A DNA stretch of 64,000 nt from Aequitasia sp047973235 (lineage in GTDB: Bacteria; Bacillota; Clostridia; Lachnospirales; Lachnospiraceae), in NCBI GenBank assembly GCA_047973235.1, contig JBKEBP010000072.1:13510-77509 (forward strand), written 5' to 3'. The stretch's first letter is position 1. Each line of letters starts with the position of its first letter. Positions 8,392 through 18,135 of this stretch are shown one piece after another. The notes beneath the pieces were generated by a model. That model saw only the letters and a program-made list of their open reading frames with translations, made no database searches and had not been told where the DNA came from. A program made the position numbers and the translations under genes.

Positions 8392-8973
8392 TTGCCACAG
8401 ATTTTTGATAAAATTGGACGGGATAAGGTACGAGAGCAGCTTTTGGAAGCCGGGTTTCAACTTATAAAACAGTATGGATTAAAAAAGACATCCGTCAGCG
8501 ACATCGCCAAGGCAGCAGGGATGGCCACAGGTACTTTTTATAATTTTTATCCCTCCAAAGAAGAATTTGTTTACCAAATCGTTTTGTATAATAGAGGCAT
8601 TGTGAAAGGGTATTTTGAAAATCTGATTAAAGATGGAAAGATATCAAAAGAGGATTTCCGTCAATATCTGCGCAAGATTTATTTGTCGGACAACAACATC
8701 TTTGATTATTTGAATGACGATGAAATCTCCATGCTTAATGCGCGCTGGCCCGAAGAATACCGGATAAAACCAAGCAATGATGAAACAACATCCAAGTGGA
8801 TTTTAGAACATTTAGAAATAATTAACCCGCAATGTAATTGGAAAGTTTTCGCCAATCTCAGCAAGTCTATTTCGTTGATTCGCTATGGTAAAACGCGCTT
8901 ATATCAAGATGAATACGAAGAAGCTATCGATATTTACATTGACGCTATTATTCGCTATGTTTTTGGTGAGTAG
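8392..8973 (+). CDS. TetR/AcrR-family transcriptional regulator
   Basis: The 193-residue protein has a TetR N-terminal helix-turn-helix at residues about 10-55 (LIKQYGLKKTSVSDIAKAAG, then TGTFYNFYPSKEEF) and a helical ligand-binding C-terminal half without recognisable family. The start is TTG 8392 with AAGGAGG 8 bases upstream. It is divergent from the ABC/ECF operon and is probably its repressor, given matching palindromes in both promoters. The last 110 bases of its gene occur again near 18.7 kb, so a related TetR gene once existed there. Confidence 0.9.
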   Translation: MPQIFDKIGRDKVREQLLEAGFQLIKQYGLKKTSVSDIAKAAGMATGTFYNFYPSKEEFVYQIVLYNRGIVKGYFENLIKDGKISKEDFRQYLRKIYLSDNNIFDYLNDDEISMLNARWPEEYRIKPSNDETTSKWILEHLEIINPQCNWKVFANLSKSISLIRYGKTRLYQDEYEEAIDIYIDAIIRYVFGE

Positions 8974-8980
8974 AATTTCC
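8871..8980 (+). repeat. Direct repeat copy 1 (3' end of tetR)
   Basis: The last part of the TetR gene and 7 bases after its stop match 18670-18779 with three mismatches in 110 bases, in the same orientation. The identity ends abruptly at 8980. The two copies bracket the glycosaminoglycan cluster. Confidence 0.9.
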
Positions 8981-9100
8981 TTATATCTTGTATTTCCACT
9001 CTACAAAATGAGCGATCTCCTTTGGTGTTTCTTTGCAGTCACCATCTAGCCACTTCAGGACGACTGCATGAACACCAGGTGGTATTCCATTTCTTCTCAT
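8981..9100 (-). pseudogene. Unrecognised 39-residue gene remnant
   Basis: An open stretch on the minus strand reads MRRNGIPPGVHAVVLKWLDG and ends EIAHFVEWKYKI before TAA at 8981-8983, exactly at the edge of the 110-bp repeat. It has the look of the C-terminal tail of a longer protein rather than a whole gene. It overlaps, in another frame, the truncated SDR start. I do not recognise the parent family. It may be a fusion scar created by deletion between two genes. Confidence 0.35.
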
Positions 9101-9159
9101 TCTGCTCCGGTAACTACAACTACTTTTCCTTTTAAATCAACCTGTAATGGTAATTTCAT
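9097..9159 (-). pseudogene. Truncated SDR oxidoreductase (first 20 codons; UxuB-like start)
   Basis: ATG at 9159 follows a good ribosome site (GAGGAG, 7 bases before). The frame reads MKLPLQVDLKGKVVVVTGAE and stops. The VTGA ending is the start of the short-chain dehydrogenase nucleotide-binding glycine motif, and the lead-in resembles SDR-type mannonate/fructuronate oxidoreductases of uronate catabolism. Everything after the first glycine is missing and other sequence follows. A uronate-pathway enzyme would have suited the adjacent glycosaminoglycan genes, so this is probably a deletion remnant of that pathway. Confidence 0.55.
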
Positions 9160-9213
9160 ATTAAATCTCCTCTCCACCTGTATAGCCAAAGTATAAAACA
9201 CACCCTGTTTTAT
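9158..9213. repeat. Leader repeat copy 1 (ribosome site and upstream region)
   Basis: The bases just before the truncated SDR start, including the ribosome site and the GGTGGAGAGGAG / ATACAGG segment, are about 85% matched by 18450-18506 in the same orientation. In the second copy the ATG has become ATA. This suggests that two related leader regions, or a duplicated one, flank the cluster. Confidence 0.55.
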
Positions 9214-9236
9214 CCAAAACTTAAATTAAAACGTTG

Positions 9237-10500
9237 CTATTTAAAATCACATAATCTTCCTAGTGAAAATAAGCTTTCTTTCGGTTCTCTCTTCTGCTTT
9301 TTTCGCTCTACTCCAATCAACCCAAAAGTCATACAATACCCTTTCTGCCATTCAAAATTATCAAGAAGACTCCAGTATAAATAGCCACTTACAGGTATAC
9401 CATCGCGAATACAATTTTGTACTCCTGCTATTGCTGTTTTAATAAATGCTACTCTTCTAGTATCATCATTAGTAGACAATCCATTCTCTGTCACCATGAG
9501 TTCACCTTTAAATTCCTCTGCTACTTTACGAATAACATTCTCCAATGCTTGTGGATAATATTCATATTTCATCTGTGTTAATTCTGCATCATCTGGAACT
9601 TTTTGCACCCCATCAGTACCAATAAGTTCTCTTGTATAATTTTGTACCCCAAGAAAATCATCTGCTTGAATATAAGGTAAATAATGTAGAAACTCTTCTT
9701 CCCATTCTGTCTGCGCATTCTTTCTTGCCTGCTCAGTATCCTCTGCAACTTGAAGATCATGAAGACTTAATGTTAATCCTACCTTTAACTGTGGACACAC
9801 TTCCTTCATGGCATCTCGTGCCGCTTCATGAGCTTTCATAATTATTTTATCACCAGCTTCGCTGTGCCAAAAATACTTCCGCTGTTTCTCCTTCAGCCAG
9901 GCCAAATACATCGGCTGTTTCTTTCATGATTGCTTTGCGCTCTTCAGAAACTGGAATATTTACGCCTACTTGTATGTTTATTCCCATTTGTTTCATCATT
10001 CTTTTAATCAATGCTGCCATTTGCACGCCCATGTTTGCTTCATTAATCGTGCAAACATAAGACATAATATCGCCTAATTGTTCTGCAATATAACGACAAT
10101 ACCCTGCAAAATAAGTAACGGTCGTTTCTGCTTCCCAGCCACCCGCTGTAATTAACCATTTAGGGCTTGAAAAATGATGCATCGTAACAATTGGCTCTAT
10201 TCCATTTTCACGACAACACATAATTACCTTACGATAATGTGCTACCTCTTTTTCGTCGTATTTTCCCATTTCTGGCTCAATACGTGCCCATTCAATAGAA
10301 AAACGATATGCATTTAATCCTGCTTGCTTCATTAACAAAATATCTTCTTCGTAGCGATTATAATGATCACATGCATCTAATGAAGGTTCCGCGAAATTAG
10401 AATGTTGCATCTGTTCTTGTGCCCAAAAATCACTATAAATATTGTTGCCCTCTACTTGATGCGCTGCTGTCGCTGCACCTATTAATATTTTTTTATTCAA
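9237..10500 (-). pseudogene. GH1 beta-glycosidase, frameshifted
   Basis: A family 1 glycoside hydrolase is split by a frame change at the A5 run 9869-9873 (T5 on the coding strand). Removing one T joins ETAEVF to WHSEAGDKIIMKAHEAARDA. The N-terminal part (TTG 10500, GGAGG upstream) carries the acid/base glutamate in TINEAN (residue 154); the C-terminal part carries the nucleophile in TENGLSTND. The joined length of about 420 residues is slightly short for GH1. It is last in the putative glycosaminoglycan operon, but GH1 enzymes act mostly on beta-glucosides or phospho-glycosides, so its exact role there is open. It is inactive as written, unless the extra T is an error. Confidence 0.8.
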
Positions 10501-10570
10501 CCTATTATGCCTCCATGTTGCCTGTCTATACTCAATTTTTCTATTTGTATGAACTTCTTTTTAGCCTTAA

Positions 10571-12010
10571 CTATGCCTTACTACGAATTTCATGATTTTT
10601 CTGCTGTACTTCAACCATCGTTTCTCTATCAAGTGGATAAAATTTCATTGCCACAAGTGTACATATCCAGCCAAGAATCGGTATACCTAACCATAAAAAC
10701 ATGGTTACATTAAATATTGAACCGGTCAACGCATCCGTAGCCTGTGGCATTGCTTCGGTATACCCTATTGTAGCTACTACTAATGCAATAATGGTTGTTG
10801 ATAGTGATGAAATCATCTTATCTACAAAAGAATATGCGGTTGTAACAACAGCTGGCATATAACGACCTGATCTTGATAGTTCATAATCAATTACATCATA
10901 TCTAGCTGGTTCTGTTACACAACTACATGCTGTTTTCACTGCACCACATGCTACAAAGATTATAATAAATGCTATTTTTAGTACTGGATTTACTGTAATT
11001 TGTAACGTATCCACTGTCATCATAAAAATAAACATCACTACATAAACGCCAATACCTATTGTGGTCCATTGAACCAATGCTTTTTTCAATCCTGATTTTC
11101 CTGCCATACGACTAACAAAAAAGAATATTAATACCAGTGTAACTACCATGTTAATCATACTTAATTCACTATTAAAAGAATAATTTCCAATTATAATTCC
11201 AAACAACATAACGGTAATTACTGAATTAGAAGCGGTCTGCATTGCTAACTTATCTGAAGCTGCCGCTATTGTATACATTTGCATAGCACGATTATGTCGT
11301 AACAAATCCCAAATATCTTTAAACTTAACTTTTTCTTTGGTCATACCTACATAAGACTCTGGAGTATCAGTCTTCGATATGGTTACTGTAATTACAGTAA
11401 TTGCAATCATTACACCAGATGCAATAATAACAATCAAACTCAAATCTGAAAAAAGAGGTAATCCCATTTGATAATTGTGTTTTGGCATTAATGTACTTGC
11501 TAAGATAATACTAAATAGTGAAGACAATACCGTTATGTAAACGGTTTGCCAACGCCCTAAAATAGGTCGCTGTTTTGGGTCATTGGTAATAACAGGTGCA
11601 CTAAGTCCCATTCCTACTCCAAAAATTGTATATCCGATAATATATATCATATAAAGAAGAGCAAATACCCACACTCTACCTTCACCACCGCCAAGACCTA
11701 AGCGAAACATAGATAATACCACTCCTGATATAATAACATAACCAATAATCATTAATGGACGTGCACGCCCAAATTTCCCGTTGAGGCGATCTGCAAACAG
11801 ACCAATAATCGGATCAGTAATTGCATCAAATATACGCGTACCAGTAATAATTGTACCTGCCAAAACAGTGGTTGCTCCATATACCCCTACTGCTACATAA
11901 CTGGCAAATGTCATTAAAATAACAAATAATGTTGGCACACAGTTCGCTGCTGGAACAAGTGCTAATTGCCATGATTTCGCTCTCCTATACTGCACATTTG
12001 TTTCACTCAT
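10571..12010 (-). CDS. GPH-family sugar:cation symporter
   Basis: The 479-residue, twelve-helix transporter belongs to the glycoside-pentoside-hexuronide family (MelB/GusB/XynB relatives). Family marks are the early TGTRIFDAITDPIIGLFADR segment, which contains the cation-site aspartates, then KFGRARPLMIIGYV. Members move disaccharides or glucuronides with Na+ or H+. It sits between the PL8 lyase and the GH1 gene in one orientation, so unsaturated glycosaminoglycan disaccharides are a plausible cargo. It starts at ATG 12010 with AGGAGGAAT upstream. Confidence 0.88.
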   Translation of the reverse strand: MSETNVQYRRAKSWQLALVPAANCVPTLFVILMTFASYVAVGVYGATTVLAGTIITGTRIFDAITDPIIGLFADRLNGKFGRARPLMIIGYVIISGVVLSMFRLGLGGGEGRVWVFALLYMIYIIGYTIFGVGMGLSAPVITNDPKQRPILGRWQTVYITVLSSLFSIILASTLMPKHNYQMGLPLFSDLSLIVIIASGVMIAITVITVTISKTDTPESYVGMTKEKVKFKDIWDLLRHNRAMQMYTIAAASDKLAMQTASNSVITVMLFGIIIGNYSFNSELSMINMVVTLVLIFFFVSRMAGKSGLKKALVQWTTIGIGVYVVMFIFMMTVDTLQITVNPVLKIAFIIIFVACGAVKTACSCVTEPARYDVIDYELSRSGRYMPAVVTTAYSFVDKMISSLSTTIIALVVATIGYTEAMPQATDALTGSIFNVTMFLWLGIPILGWICTLVAMKFYPLDRETMVEVQQKNHEIRSKA

Positions 12011-12099
12011 AATTCATTCCTCCTGAAGTTTTCTCGGCCTTTATAATAACAAAATTCAATATTATAAGCGTATACTTTTTAAATACTCAAATTCCACAT

Positions 12100-14439
12100 T
12101 TATGACAAATTACAATTACTCAAAACCAAACTCTCTCCATGTAAATTCTTAGTATTCACTCGAATTGTAAAGGGACTATAATTAATTACTTCTACTTGTT
12201 CTGGTATTTTCTCCACATTAGTTATCGAAAAATCAAAAGCTATATTAATCATTACATCTGTTTTGGTTGGATCTGCTACTGCTATTTGCATCAACTGGTT
12301 TTCTCTTTTAACCATTACACTAGCTTGTGTATCACAAGTAATGCCCTGACAAGTGTAACTTTCTTTATTCCAAAAATGAATTCCTAATATATCCAACCTA
12401 TTATGAAATACTGCATGAGCCTGATTTGAACATTCACATATGCTTATTTCCTGTTTCTCTTCATACACCTCCATTTCAGCTACTGATTTACCAGGTAAAA
12501 TTACATATTTGTAGGTTGCATCTTTGGGATATTTTCCATGAGCAATCCAATAAGTCGCATAATTATTTGTGCGTTTATTATTGGGATTGACCTTGGCATC
12601 GTTCCAAGTTCCCTCACGTTGTTCACATAAAAGTTTTATCTGGACATCCTCTGGAAAATAATACCCTATATCTGATGCCGCTCCGGCATTTCCAGTAAGA
12701 TGTAGAAAACTAGTCTTATGTACCGTTTCTTCTCCAGTCAAACTATCACATTTCTTTGTACTCATATCCATCATTGTTATTTCATTGGACATGTTTTTCT
12801 TTAACTTTTTATTATCAATTATGGTTTCAATCTCATTACCTGTTGTTGAGGTGATTCCACTACCTAGACAAACAACCGCATCATCAAACATAAACCATGA
12901 CTTTTTCACTTCCAAATCACGCTCTTTACCATTTCCCTGTCCTCTGTATTGCAATCCGGTAATACCAAAATCACCTAGGGTTGCTCCTCCAGCAAATGCA
13001 TAGACATTTTTACTTTCGGGTAAATACCAACAATAATAAGGGTCGGTATAACGCTCTAAACTACGGTCCACAGTAATTCCCGGCAAACGTTGCATATCAA
13101 CAGAAGCATAAAAATCACCATTATATTGATTGGCATCTGCAGTATATAAATACGTCACCCCATCATTCACATGCCAACATTTATTACTCTCACCATTTAG
13201 ATACTCATAGCAAGCCAAAGTCTTACTATACATAGAAAGTGCCATCCCAAATCCTTTGCTTAAATGTACAGTCTTGCACATGGGACCAAATTGATAATTA
13301 CCAACTAGTTCTCCTCTTGGCGATACGGTGTCTCGCTCAATTTCTTCTACTACTTCTACTAGAGATGGTTGGATAAAGTATTCGGCACGAGCATGTTCAT
13401 CTTTGAATAATATTTCTCTCGTTCCATTATTACGCAGCCATTCTTTTAACATTGCTCTGGTTCGTTTCTGATTTTCCCCAGTCATTATATTGGCAAGATA
13501 ACATATACTTCGGATACAATGTCGGCCTGCTATATTATCTTCTTGATAATGTCTGGATAGGTCTCTTCCTCTTACGATATCCATAAAATTCCCTTGATAA
13601 ATCAACGGTTCATATGCCTTATGTACCACATCAAAAACAAACTGTTCTTTCTCTTGATCCAATTGTAGACATTCTTCATCATGAAAAGCATACATTAATC
13701 CGGCTAAGATACTTAATAAACTTTTACCATATGCACCCGTATAAGCAAAAAAATGATGTTGTATAAAAGAACCATCCGGGTGAAATCCATCATCATAAAT
13801 GGGTTCTGCTGACCTTAGTACTTGTTTTATCCCAGTATACTGTAAAATCTCCTGCAAATGTTTATTGGCCCAATCAATCCACTGCATTTCTTTGCGTAAA
13901 ATACCAACCAACATATGTACATGGCATTTCCACATAAGATTAGCCGCACCTTCTTTTTGTCCTCTTGATGTTATCTCATAAGCATTTTGAAAATGTAATA
14001 TTACATCTGTTAATTGCTCAATGGTTTGCTCCCTATTAGGCAATTCCTCATACATTAAAATTAGTATATTTAATAATCGAAGTGGAATCCCTATTTCCAA
14101 TGCCCACCAATTCTCTGGAGGTGTCAATAGGTTATACCCGTCTTCACAGAGTGTTTTCATTTCAGCAAAGATTTCATTACGAACATTGTCTTGGTGATAA
14201 TATTTAGTTCCTGGTGTACAATATGCCATTGTTATTGCATGAAGTGTAAAAAATGGTGATGAAAAAACCACCTCACTTGTATCTTCTTTACTCTCTATCG
14301 GGGTGCCTGCATCAGCGATACGCTCCAAAGAAGCAATTACTTCTTTCGCCTCTACTTTATTTTCATCCCATTCTTTGCCTAAAAGGTAGTCTTTCCAACA
14401 GATCCTCCATTGGTCAAATTTATCCCTAACTTGTTGCAT
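12100..14439 (-). CDS. Polysaccharide lyase family 8 (hyaluronate/chondroitin lyase type)
   Basis: The protein of about 779 residues has the PL8 layout: an N-terminal alpha/alpha toroid with Asn167 (GAANLMWKCH), His228 and Tyr237 (DGSFIQHHFFAYTGAYG), then beta-sandwich domains from about residue 330. In PL8 enzymes this Asn-His-Tyr trio cleaves uronic acid-hexosamine bonds of hyaluronan or chondroitin by elimination, giving unsaturated disaccharides for GH88. The start is ATG 14439, with AGGAGG 5 bases upstream, rather than an earlier in-frame ATG. No signal peptide is visible, which is unusual because PL8 enzymes normally act outside the cell; here it may cut imported oligosaccharides. It is followed by the GPH symporter gene. 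Confidence 0.85.
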   Translation of the reverse strand: MQQVRDKFDQWRICWKDYLLGKEWDENKVEAKEVIASLERIADAGTPIESKEDTSEVVFSSPFFTLHAITMAYCTPGTKYYHQDNVRNEIFAEMKTLCEDGYNLLTPPENWWALEIGIPLRLLNILILMYEELPNREQTIEQLTDVILHFQNAYEITSRGQKEGAANLMWKCHVHMLVGILRKEMQWIDWANKHLQEILQYTGIKQVLRSAEPIYDDGFHPDGSFIQHHFFAYTGAYGKSLLSILAGLMYAFHDEECLQLDQEKEQFVFDVVHKAYEPLIYQGNFMDIVRGRDLSRHYQEDNIAGRHCIRSICYLANIMTGENQKRTRAMLKEWLRNNGTREILFKDEHARAEYFIQPSLVEVVEEIERDTVSPRGELVGNYQFGPMCKTVHLSKGFGMALSMYSKTLACYEYLNGESNKCWHVNDGVTYLYTADANQYNGDFYASVDMQRLPGITVDRSLERYTDPYYCWYLPESKNVYAFAGGATLGDFGITGLQYRGQGNGKERDLEVKKSWFMFDDAVVCLGSGITSTTGNEIETIIDNKKLKKNMSNEITMMDMSTKKCDSLTGEETVHKTSFLHLTGNAGAASDIGYYFPEDVQIKLLCEQREGTWNDAKVNPNNKRTNNYATYWIAHGKYPKDATYKYVILPGKSVAEMEVYEEKQEISICECSNQAHAVFHNRLDILGIHFWNKESYTCQGITCDTQASVMVKRENQLMQIAVADPTKTDVMINIAFDFSITNVEKIPEQVEVINYSPFTIRVNTKNLHGESLVLSNCNLS

Positions 14440-14468
14440 GTTTACCTCCTTTCTATGACTATTTATGG

Positions 14469-16478
14469 TTACCAATACATATTCCAATCTAATGTTAATC
14501 TTGTTAATGCCTCGACGTAAAAATAATCTCCCCATAAATTAGCTTCATCAACCCCATATTGAATACTTGTTTTAATATATACACCATGCTGTAACACACC
14601 TTCATTAGCAGTATCATCTGCCTTTGTTGCATAGTGCTCAATAAGTGCTTTCATCATACATTTTGCTGCATTTTGATAATATTGCTTTTCCTGTTCTGAC
14701 TTTAAATGTTTTTGTAATTCTAATAACCCACAAAGAGCAATTACAGAGGCAGAACTATCTTTTTCTTGTTGACTTTCCTTATTAAAAATCAAATCCCAAT
14801 AAACAATCAAATCTTCCGGACTTCTATTTAAAAAATAGTTAGCTGTCTTTCTTGCCACGTCTAAAAAGATTTCATCACCTATGTATGCATAACTTAGAGC
14901 AAATCCATAAATTGCCCATGCTTGCCCTCTGGCCCAACATGAATCGTCAGCGTACCCTTGGGCAGTGTTGCCATATTTAGCTTCTCCTGTATGAACATCA
15001 AAAAAATAGGTATGATATGTAGTACCATCTGCCCGTACCATATACTGTGCCGCTTTCTTAGCATGTGAATAGGCCGCATCTTTAAATTTACTATCACCTG
15101 TCACTTCACTGGCCCAATACAAGAGAGGAAGATTCATTAGACAATCAACAATCATACGCCCTTGTTCTGCGGGATCATTCATATTGCCCCATGCCTGAAT
15201 AATACCAGCAGTTTCCACATAACGACTCATTAAAAACTCAGCTGCCATTAGCGCTGCTTCTTTAGCCTTTTTATCACCATTTAATTTGTATAAAGCCACA
15301 CAGGACAAGCTATATAAGAAACCTAGATCATGCGTATTACAATCAACCTTTTCCGTTATACGTTGGTGAAAAGAATCTCTATGATTCTTTACAAAATCCA
15401 TTATTTCCTCACTGTTATTATGTTCAAATGCTAATAATAACAATCCTGTCCAAAAAGATGTTGTCCAGCCAATATTAGAACCTGGTTCATAGGTAATCCC
15501 TCTTACATTTGCATTTTTACAAAGGGAATAAACTCCATTTACCGTAGCACTCTCTGGAAATTGATAACCAAACTTTGTGCTGTTTTGCTTTATTTTGTTC
15601 ATGGCATCTTGAAGTCCTTCTTTTAGCAATGTAGAATCTAAGTGTATTTGTTTCTGAAACTGTTCCACTTTCATACCTTCATCTTTGATAAAATCTTCAT
15701 ATCCATAAACTTCCATTTCTGTTAGTGCAGCAAACATATTTTCATTGACTCTTTTTAGACTATGTAACTTAACCCAAGTAATACATTTTTGCCTAAATGG
15801 ATAGGATTGTGCTCCTGCTGATTCCTTCATGGTAATCTTTTCCATGGTTCCATCTGAAAATTCTAATACCCCTTCAGACCAATATGTGTCATGGTCTAAG
15901 AAATCATCTGCGCGTAAATATAATACAATCTCATCTACAATTACCTTTCTACCAAAGTCGATTTGAAATTCTATATCATCTCGTTTATCACTCGCCCATG
16001 ATTGCCATGGATAAGGACCATGTCCTCTCGTATCAGTATTGCCATTAATGGCATTTTTTGCCTCAAACCACCCCTGTTCTTGTGATACATAATTGGTTGA
16101 CGCATGCGGATAACAACCTATGCTATATCGCTGATCAATTGAATTTTCAGCTATATTTACGCGAGATTTAAAAGCGTCTTGCGATACTTCTTTTGCTGTA
16201 ATCACATGCTGATTTGCTTCAAAGGCACAAAAATGATATGCCCATCTTGCTTTATCTGTGGGAATCTCAAATTCTATGGTTTTATTTGGAGCATATACCG
16301 TTGCCGCTTTGATAAATTCATCGATTTGTACCCATACATAATCTGATTTATCAGTTGTAATAACTATTTTGTCACCAACTTCATATTCTTTTTGATAAGA
16401 AAGTGTAACTTCCTCATCTCCTTCTACTTGCAATATTTTTTTGTTATTTTTATTATAGATTGTTATTTTCATCATCAT
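14469..16478 (-). CDS. GH88 unsaturated glucuronyl hydrolase with extra N-terminal domains
   Basis: The C-terminal part (about residues 290-669) is GH88: Asp384 in CNTHDLGF and Asp445 in MIVDCLMNLPLLYWA keep the 61-residue spacing of the catalytic pair known from the Bacillus enzyme. It hydrolyses the unsaturated uronate from lyase-made disaccharides. The first 280 residues are additional: a small beta domain (1-100) and a discoidin-like region (about 120-260, ending ALTEMEVYGYEDF). No signal peptide is seen, fitting cytoplasmic action. ATG 16478 is the first of three consecutive ATGs after GGGG; the third gives better spacing. It is co-oriented with the PL8 gene and likely in one operon with it. 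Confidence 0.85.
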   Translation of the reverse strand: MMMKITIYNKNNKKILQVEGDEEVTLSYQKEYEVGDKIVITTDKSDYVWVQIDEFIKAATVYAPNKTIEFEIPTDKARWAYHFCAFEANQHVITAKEVSQDAFKSRVNIAENSIDQRYSIGCYPHASTNYVSQEQGWFEAKNAINGNTDTRGHGPYPWQSWASDKRDDIEFQIDFGRKVIVDEIVLYLRADDFLDHDTYWSEGVLEFSDGTMEKITMKESAGAQSYPFRQKCITWVKLHSLKRVNENMFAALTEMEVYGYEDFIKDEGMKVEQFQKQIHLDSTLLKEGLQDAMNKIKQNSTKFGYQFPESATVNGVYSLCKNANVRGITYEPGSNIGWTTSFWTGLLLLAFEHNNSEEIMDFVKNHRDSFHQRITEKVDCNTHDLGFLYSLSCVALYKLNGDKKAKEAALMAAEFLMSRYVETAGIIQAWGNMNDPAEQGRMIVDCLMNLPLLYWASEVTGDSKFKDAAYSHAKKAAQYMVRADGTTYHTYFFDVHTGEAKYGNTAQGYADDSCWARGQAWAIYGFALSYAYIGDEIFLDVARKTANYFLNRSPEDLIVYWDLIFNKESQQEKDSSASVIALCGLLELQKHLKSEQEKQYYQNAAKCMMKALIEHYATKADDTANEGVLQHGVYIKTSIQYGVDEANLWGDYFYVEALTRLTLDWNMYW

Positions 16479-16483
16479 TTCCC

Positions 16484-16726
16484 CTATTTCTTTATTTGGT
16501 TAATGCGATCATTCACTTCTAAGCGCACATTGTCTGAAATACGATCTTCAGCATATTTACAAAATGACCCTAAAGGCATTTTTTTAATCATGTCAAATCG
16601 TTCATTTTCAAGATAAACCGCAAAATACTCAAGTAATATTTTCTTACCTTCTTCATGTTCGAGAATTGTTTCAATTCTATCATCCATAGTATAGTATCCC
16701 TTTGGAAAATTATATCTTAATCCCAT
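16484..16726 (-). CDS. Small protein of unknown function, first gene of the glycosaminoglycan operon
   Basis: The 80-residue soluble protein begins MGLRYNFPKGYYTMDDRIET and ends DRISDNVRLEVNDRINQIKK. It is acidic-to-basic mixed, helical in character, and has no signal peptide or membrane segment. I do not recognise the family; it could also be the detached C-terminal domain of a sugar enzyme. The GH88 gene starts 6 bases after its stop, so they are co-transcribed. The start codon could be the internal Met14, although Met1 has AGTAGGTAG nearby. It faces the AraC gene across a 130-base promoter gap. Confidence 0.6.
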   Translation of the reverse strand: MGLRYNFPKGYYTMDDRIETILEHEEGKKILLEYFAVYLENERFDMIKKMPLGSFCKYAEDRISDNVRLEVNDRINQIKK

Positions 16727-16856
16727 TTCTCTACCTACTTTCTGTGTTTGTTTTTGATAACTAGTATTTTCTATATTTGTATTATATGTATTTTTCTATT
16801 GCGTAGTTAGAACAATAATGATACAATTAGAAATATTTTAAGGGAAAGTGAATAAA

Positions 16857-18038
16857 ATGAAACAGGATATAATGACAAGATTTATTTCTGGATACTTGAA
16901 TCTTTCTGCCTTGGCGGTTCATATGAACAGTGACTTTTTTAATGATTTTGAAAAAGCACACTGTTTTTCTCCCTCTTTACAACAAGAATTTACTGCTGAA
17001 GCAATGAGCCTTTTCTGCCATTCCATAGAAAAACCCTATTTTTATGAACTGCGTAGCATCTTAAATATATATGCAGTTCTATTTAAGTTTGAAGAACAGG
17101 TCTTTTTAATTGGCCCTTATGTTGAAAAGGAATGGCAAGAACAGGCTGCTACAGAATTATTAATACAACAAAAAATGGAGTTAACGCATTTGATTCCTTA
17201 TCAATTTTACTATTGTAATTATCCCATTGCTACATCTGCAAATGTATTACAAGTATGTACCGCTGCCCTCCAGGCCATTGCCCCTGCTCTAGCTCCTTAT
17301 GAACATCGAATAATTTCGGCTTTTAAGGTAGATATTCCCTCCATCAATATGGATACTGAACTTTTAGATTATGAAGATATTATTCTTCGTTATCGAACCG
17401 AGCATGAATTTTTAAATAGAGTAAAACAAGGGTTGCCCAATGAAGCTTTGGAAGTATTTAGTCGCTTGAGCGAATATCAAATTAGCCATATTTATTCCTT
17501 TAAGAATATTTACTCTATGCTTACGGGATTTTCCAGCTTACGTACACTACTTAGAAAAGCTGCAGAAGAAGCTGGGGTACATCCTACAATTATTGAGGCT
17601 ATTTCTTTTCAATATACACAAAAACTACATAGTGTAAAGACCTCTTTGCAGCTTAAACATTTATCTCAGGATATTATTCTCAGTTATACAAGAGCCGTAC
17701 AGACGGCCTTAAACGAACGGTATTCTTTAGTCGTTAGAAAAGCCATTAGTTATATTAAATTACATTTGGGCAAACCTCTAACTTTGGCCGATATTGCAAA
17801 TGCCGCTGGCGTTGTTCCTAACTATCTCCCACATACCTTTAAAGCAGAAACAGAAATGACTGTTATGCAGTATGTTGCTAAGAAACGTTGTGAAATTGCC
17901 GCCAAATTAATCACTACAACCACATTACCAATTGCTGAAATTAGTAATCATGTGGGCTATCCTGATAATAATTATTTTGTCAAAGTATTTAAAACGTGGT
18001 ATCAATTAACGCCTACACAATATCGCCAAAAATTTTAA
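16857..18038 (+). CDS. AraC-family transcriptional activator
   Basis: The protein of about 393 residues ends in two AraC helix-turn-helix motifs (about residues 295-393: LTLADIANAAGVVPNYLPHT, then IAEISNHVGYPDNNYFVKVF and the closing LTPTQYR). The first 280 residues form a sensory region of the type found in many Lachnospiraceae AraC proteins. I prefer ATG 16857, 9 bases after AAGGGAAAG, to the GTG at 16848. It is divergent from the small-protein-GH88-PL8-GPH-GH1 operon and is probably its sugar-responsive activator. The effector is unknown. Confidence 0.88.
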   Translation: MKQDIMTRFISGYLNLSALAVHMNSDFFNDFEKAHCFSPSLQQEFTAEAMSLFCHSIEKPYFYELRSILNIYAVLFKFEEQVFLIGPYVEKEWQEQAATELLIQQKMELTHLIPYQFYYCNYPIATSANVLQVCTAALQAIAPALAPYEHRIISAFKVDIPSINMDTELLDYEDIILRYRTEHEFLNRVKQGLPNEALEVFSRLSEYQISHIYSFKNIYSMLTGFSSLRTLLRKAAEEAGVHPTIIEAISFQYTQKLHSVKTSLQLKHLSQDIILSYTRAVQTALNERYSLVVRKAISYIKLHLGKPLTLADIANAAGVVPNYLPHTFKAETEMTVMQYVAKKRCEIAAKLITTTTLPIAEISNHVGYPDNNYFVKVFKTWYQLTPTQYRQKF

Positions 18039-18135
18039 CTATTTACCAATACATTAGATTGACACAGTGAAAATGGGGGTGTATTTATCTCCCTATTTTA
18101 CTAAATTATAATTAGAACATGGAAGGGGAACCGAA

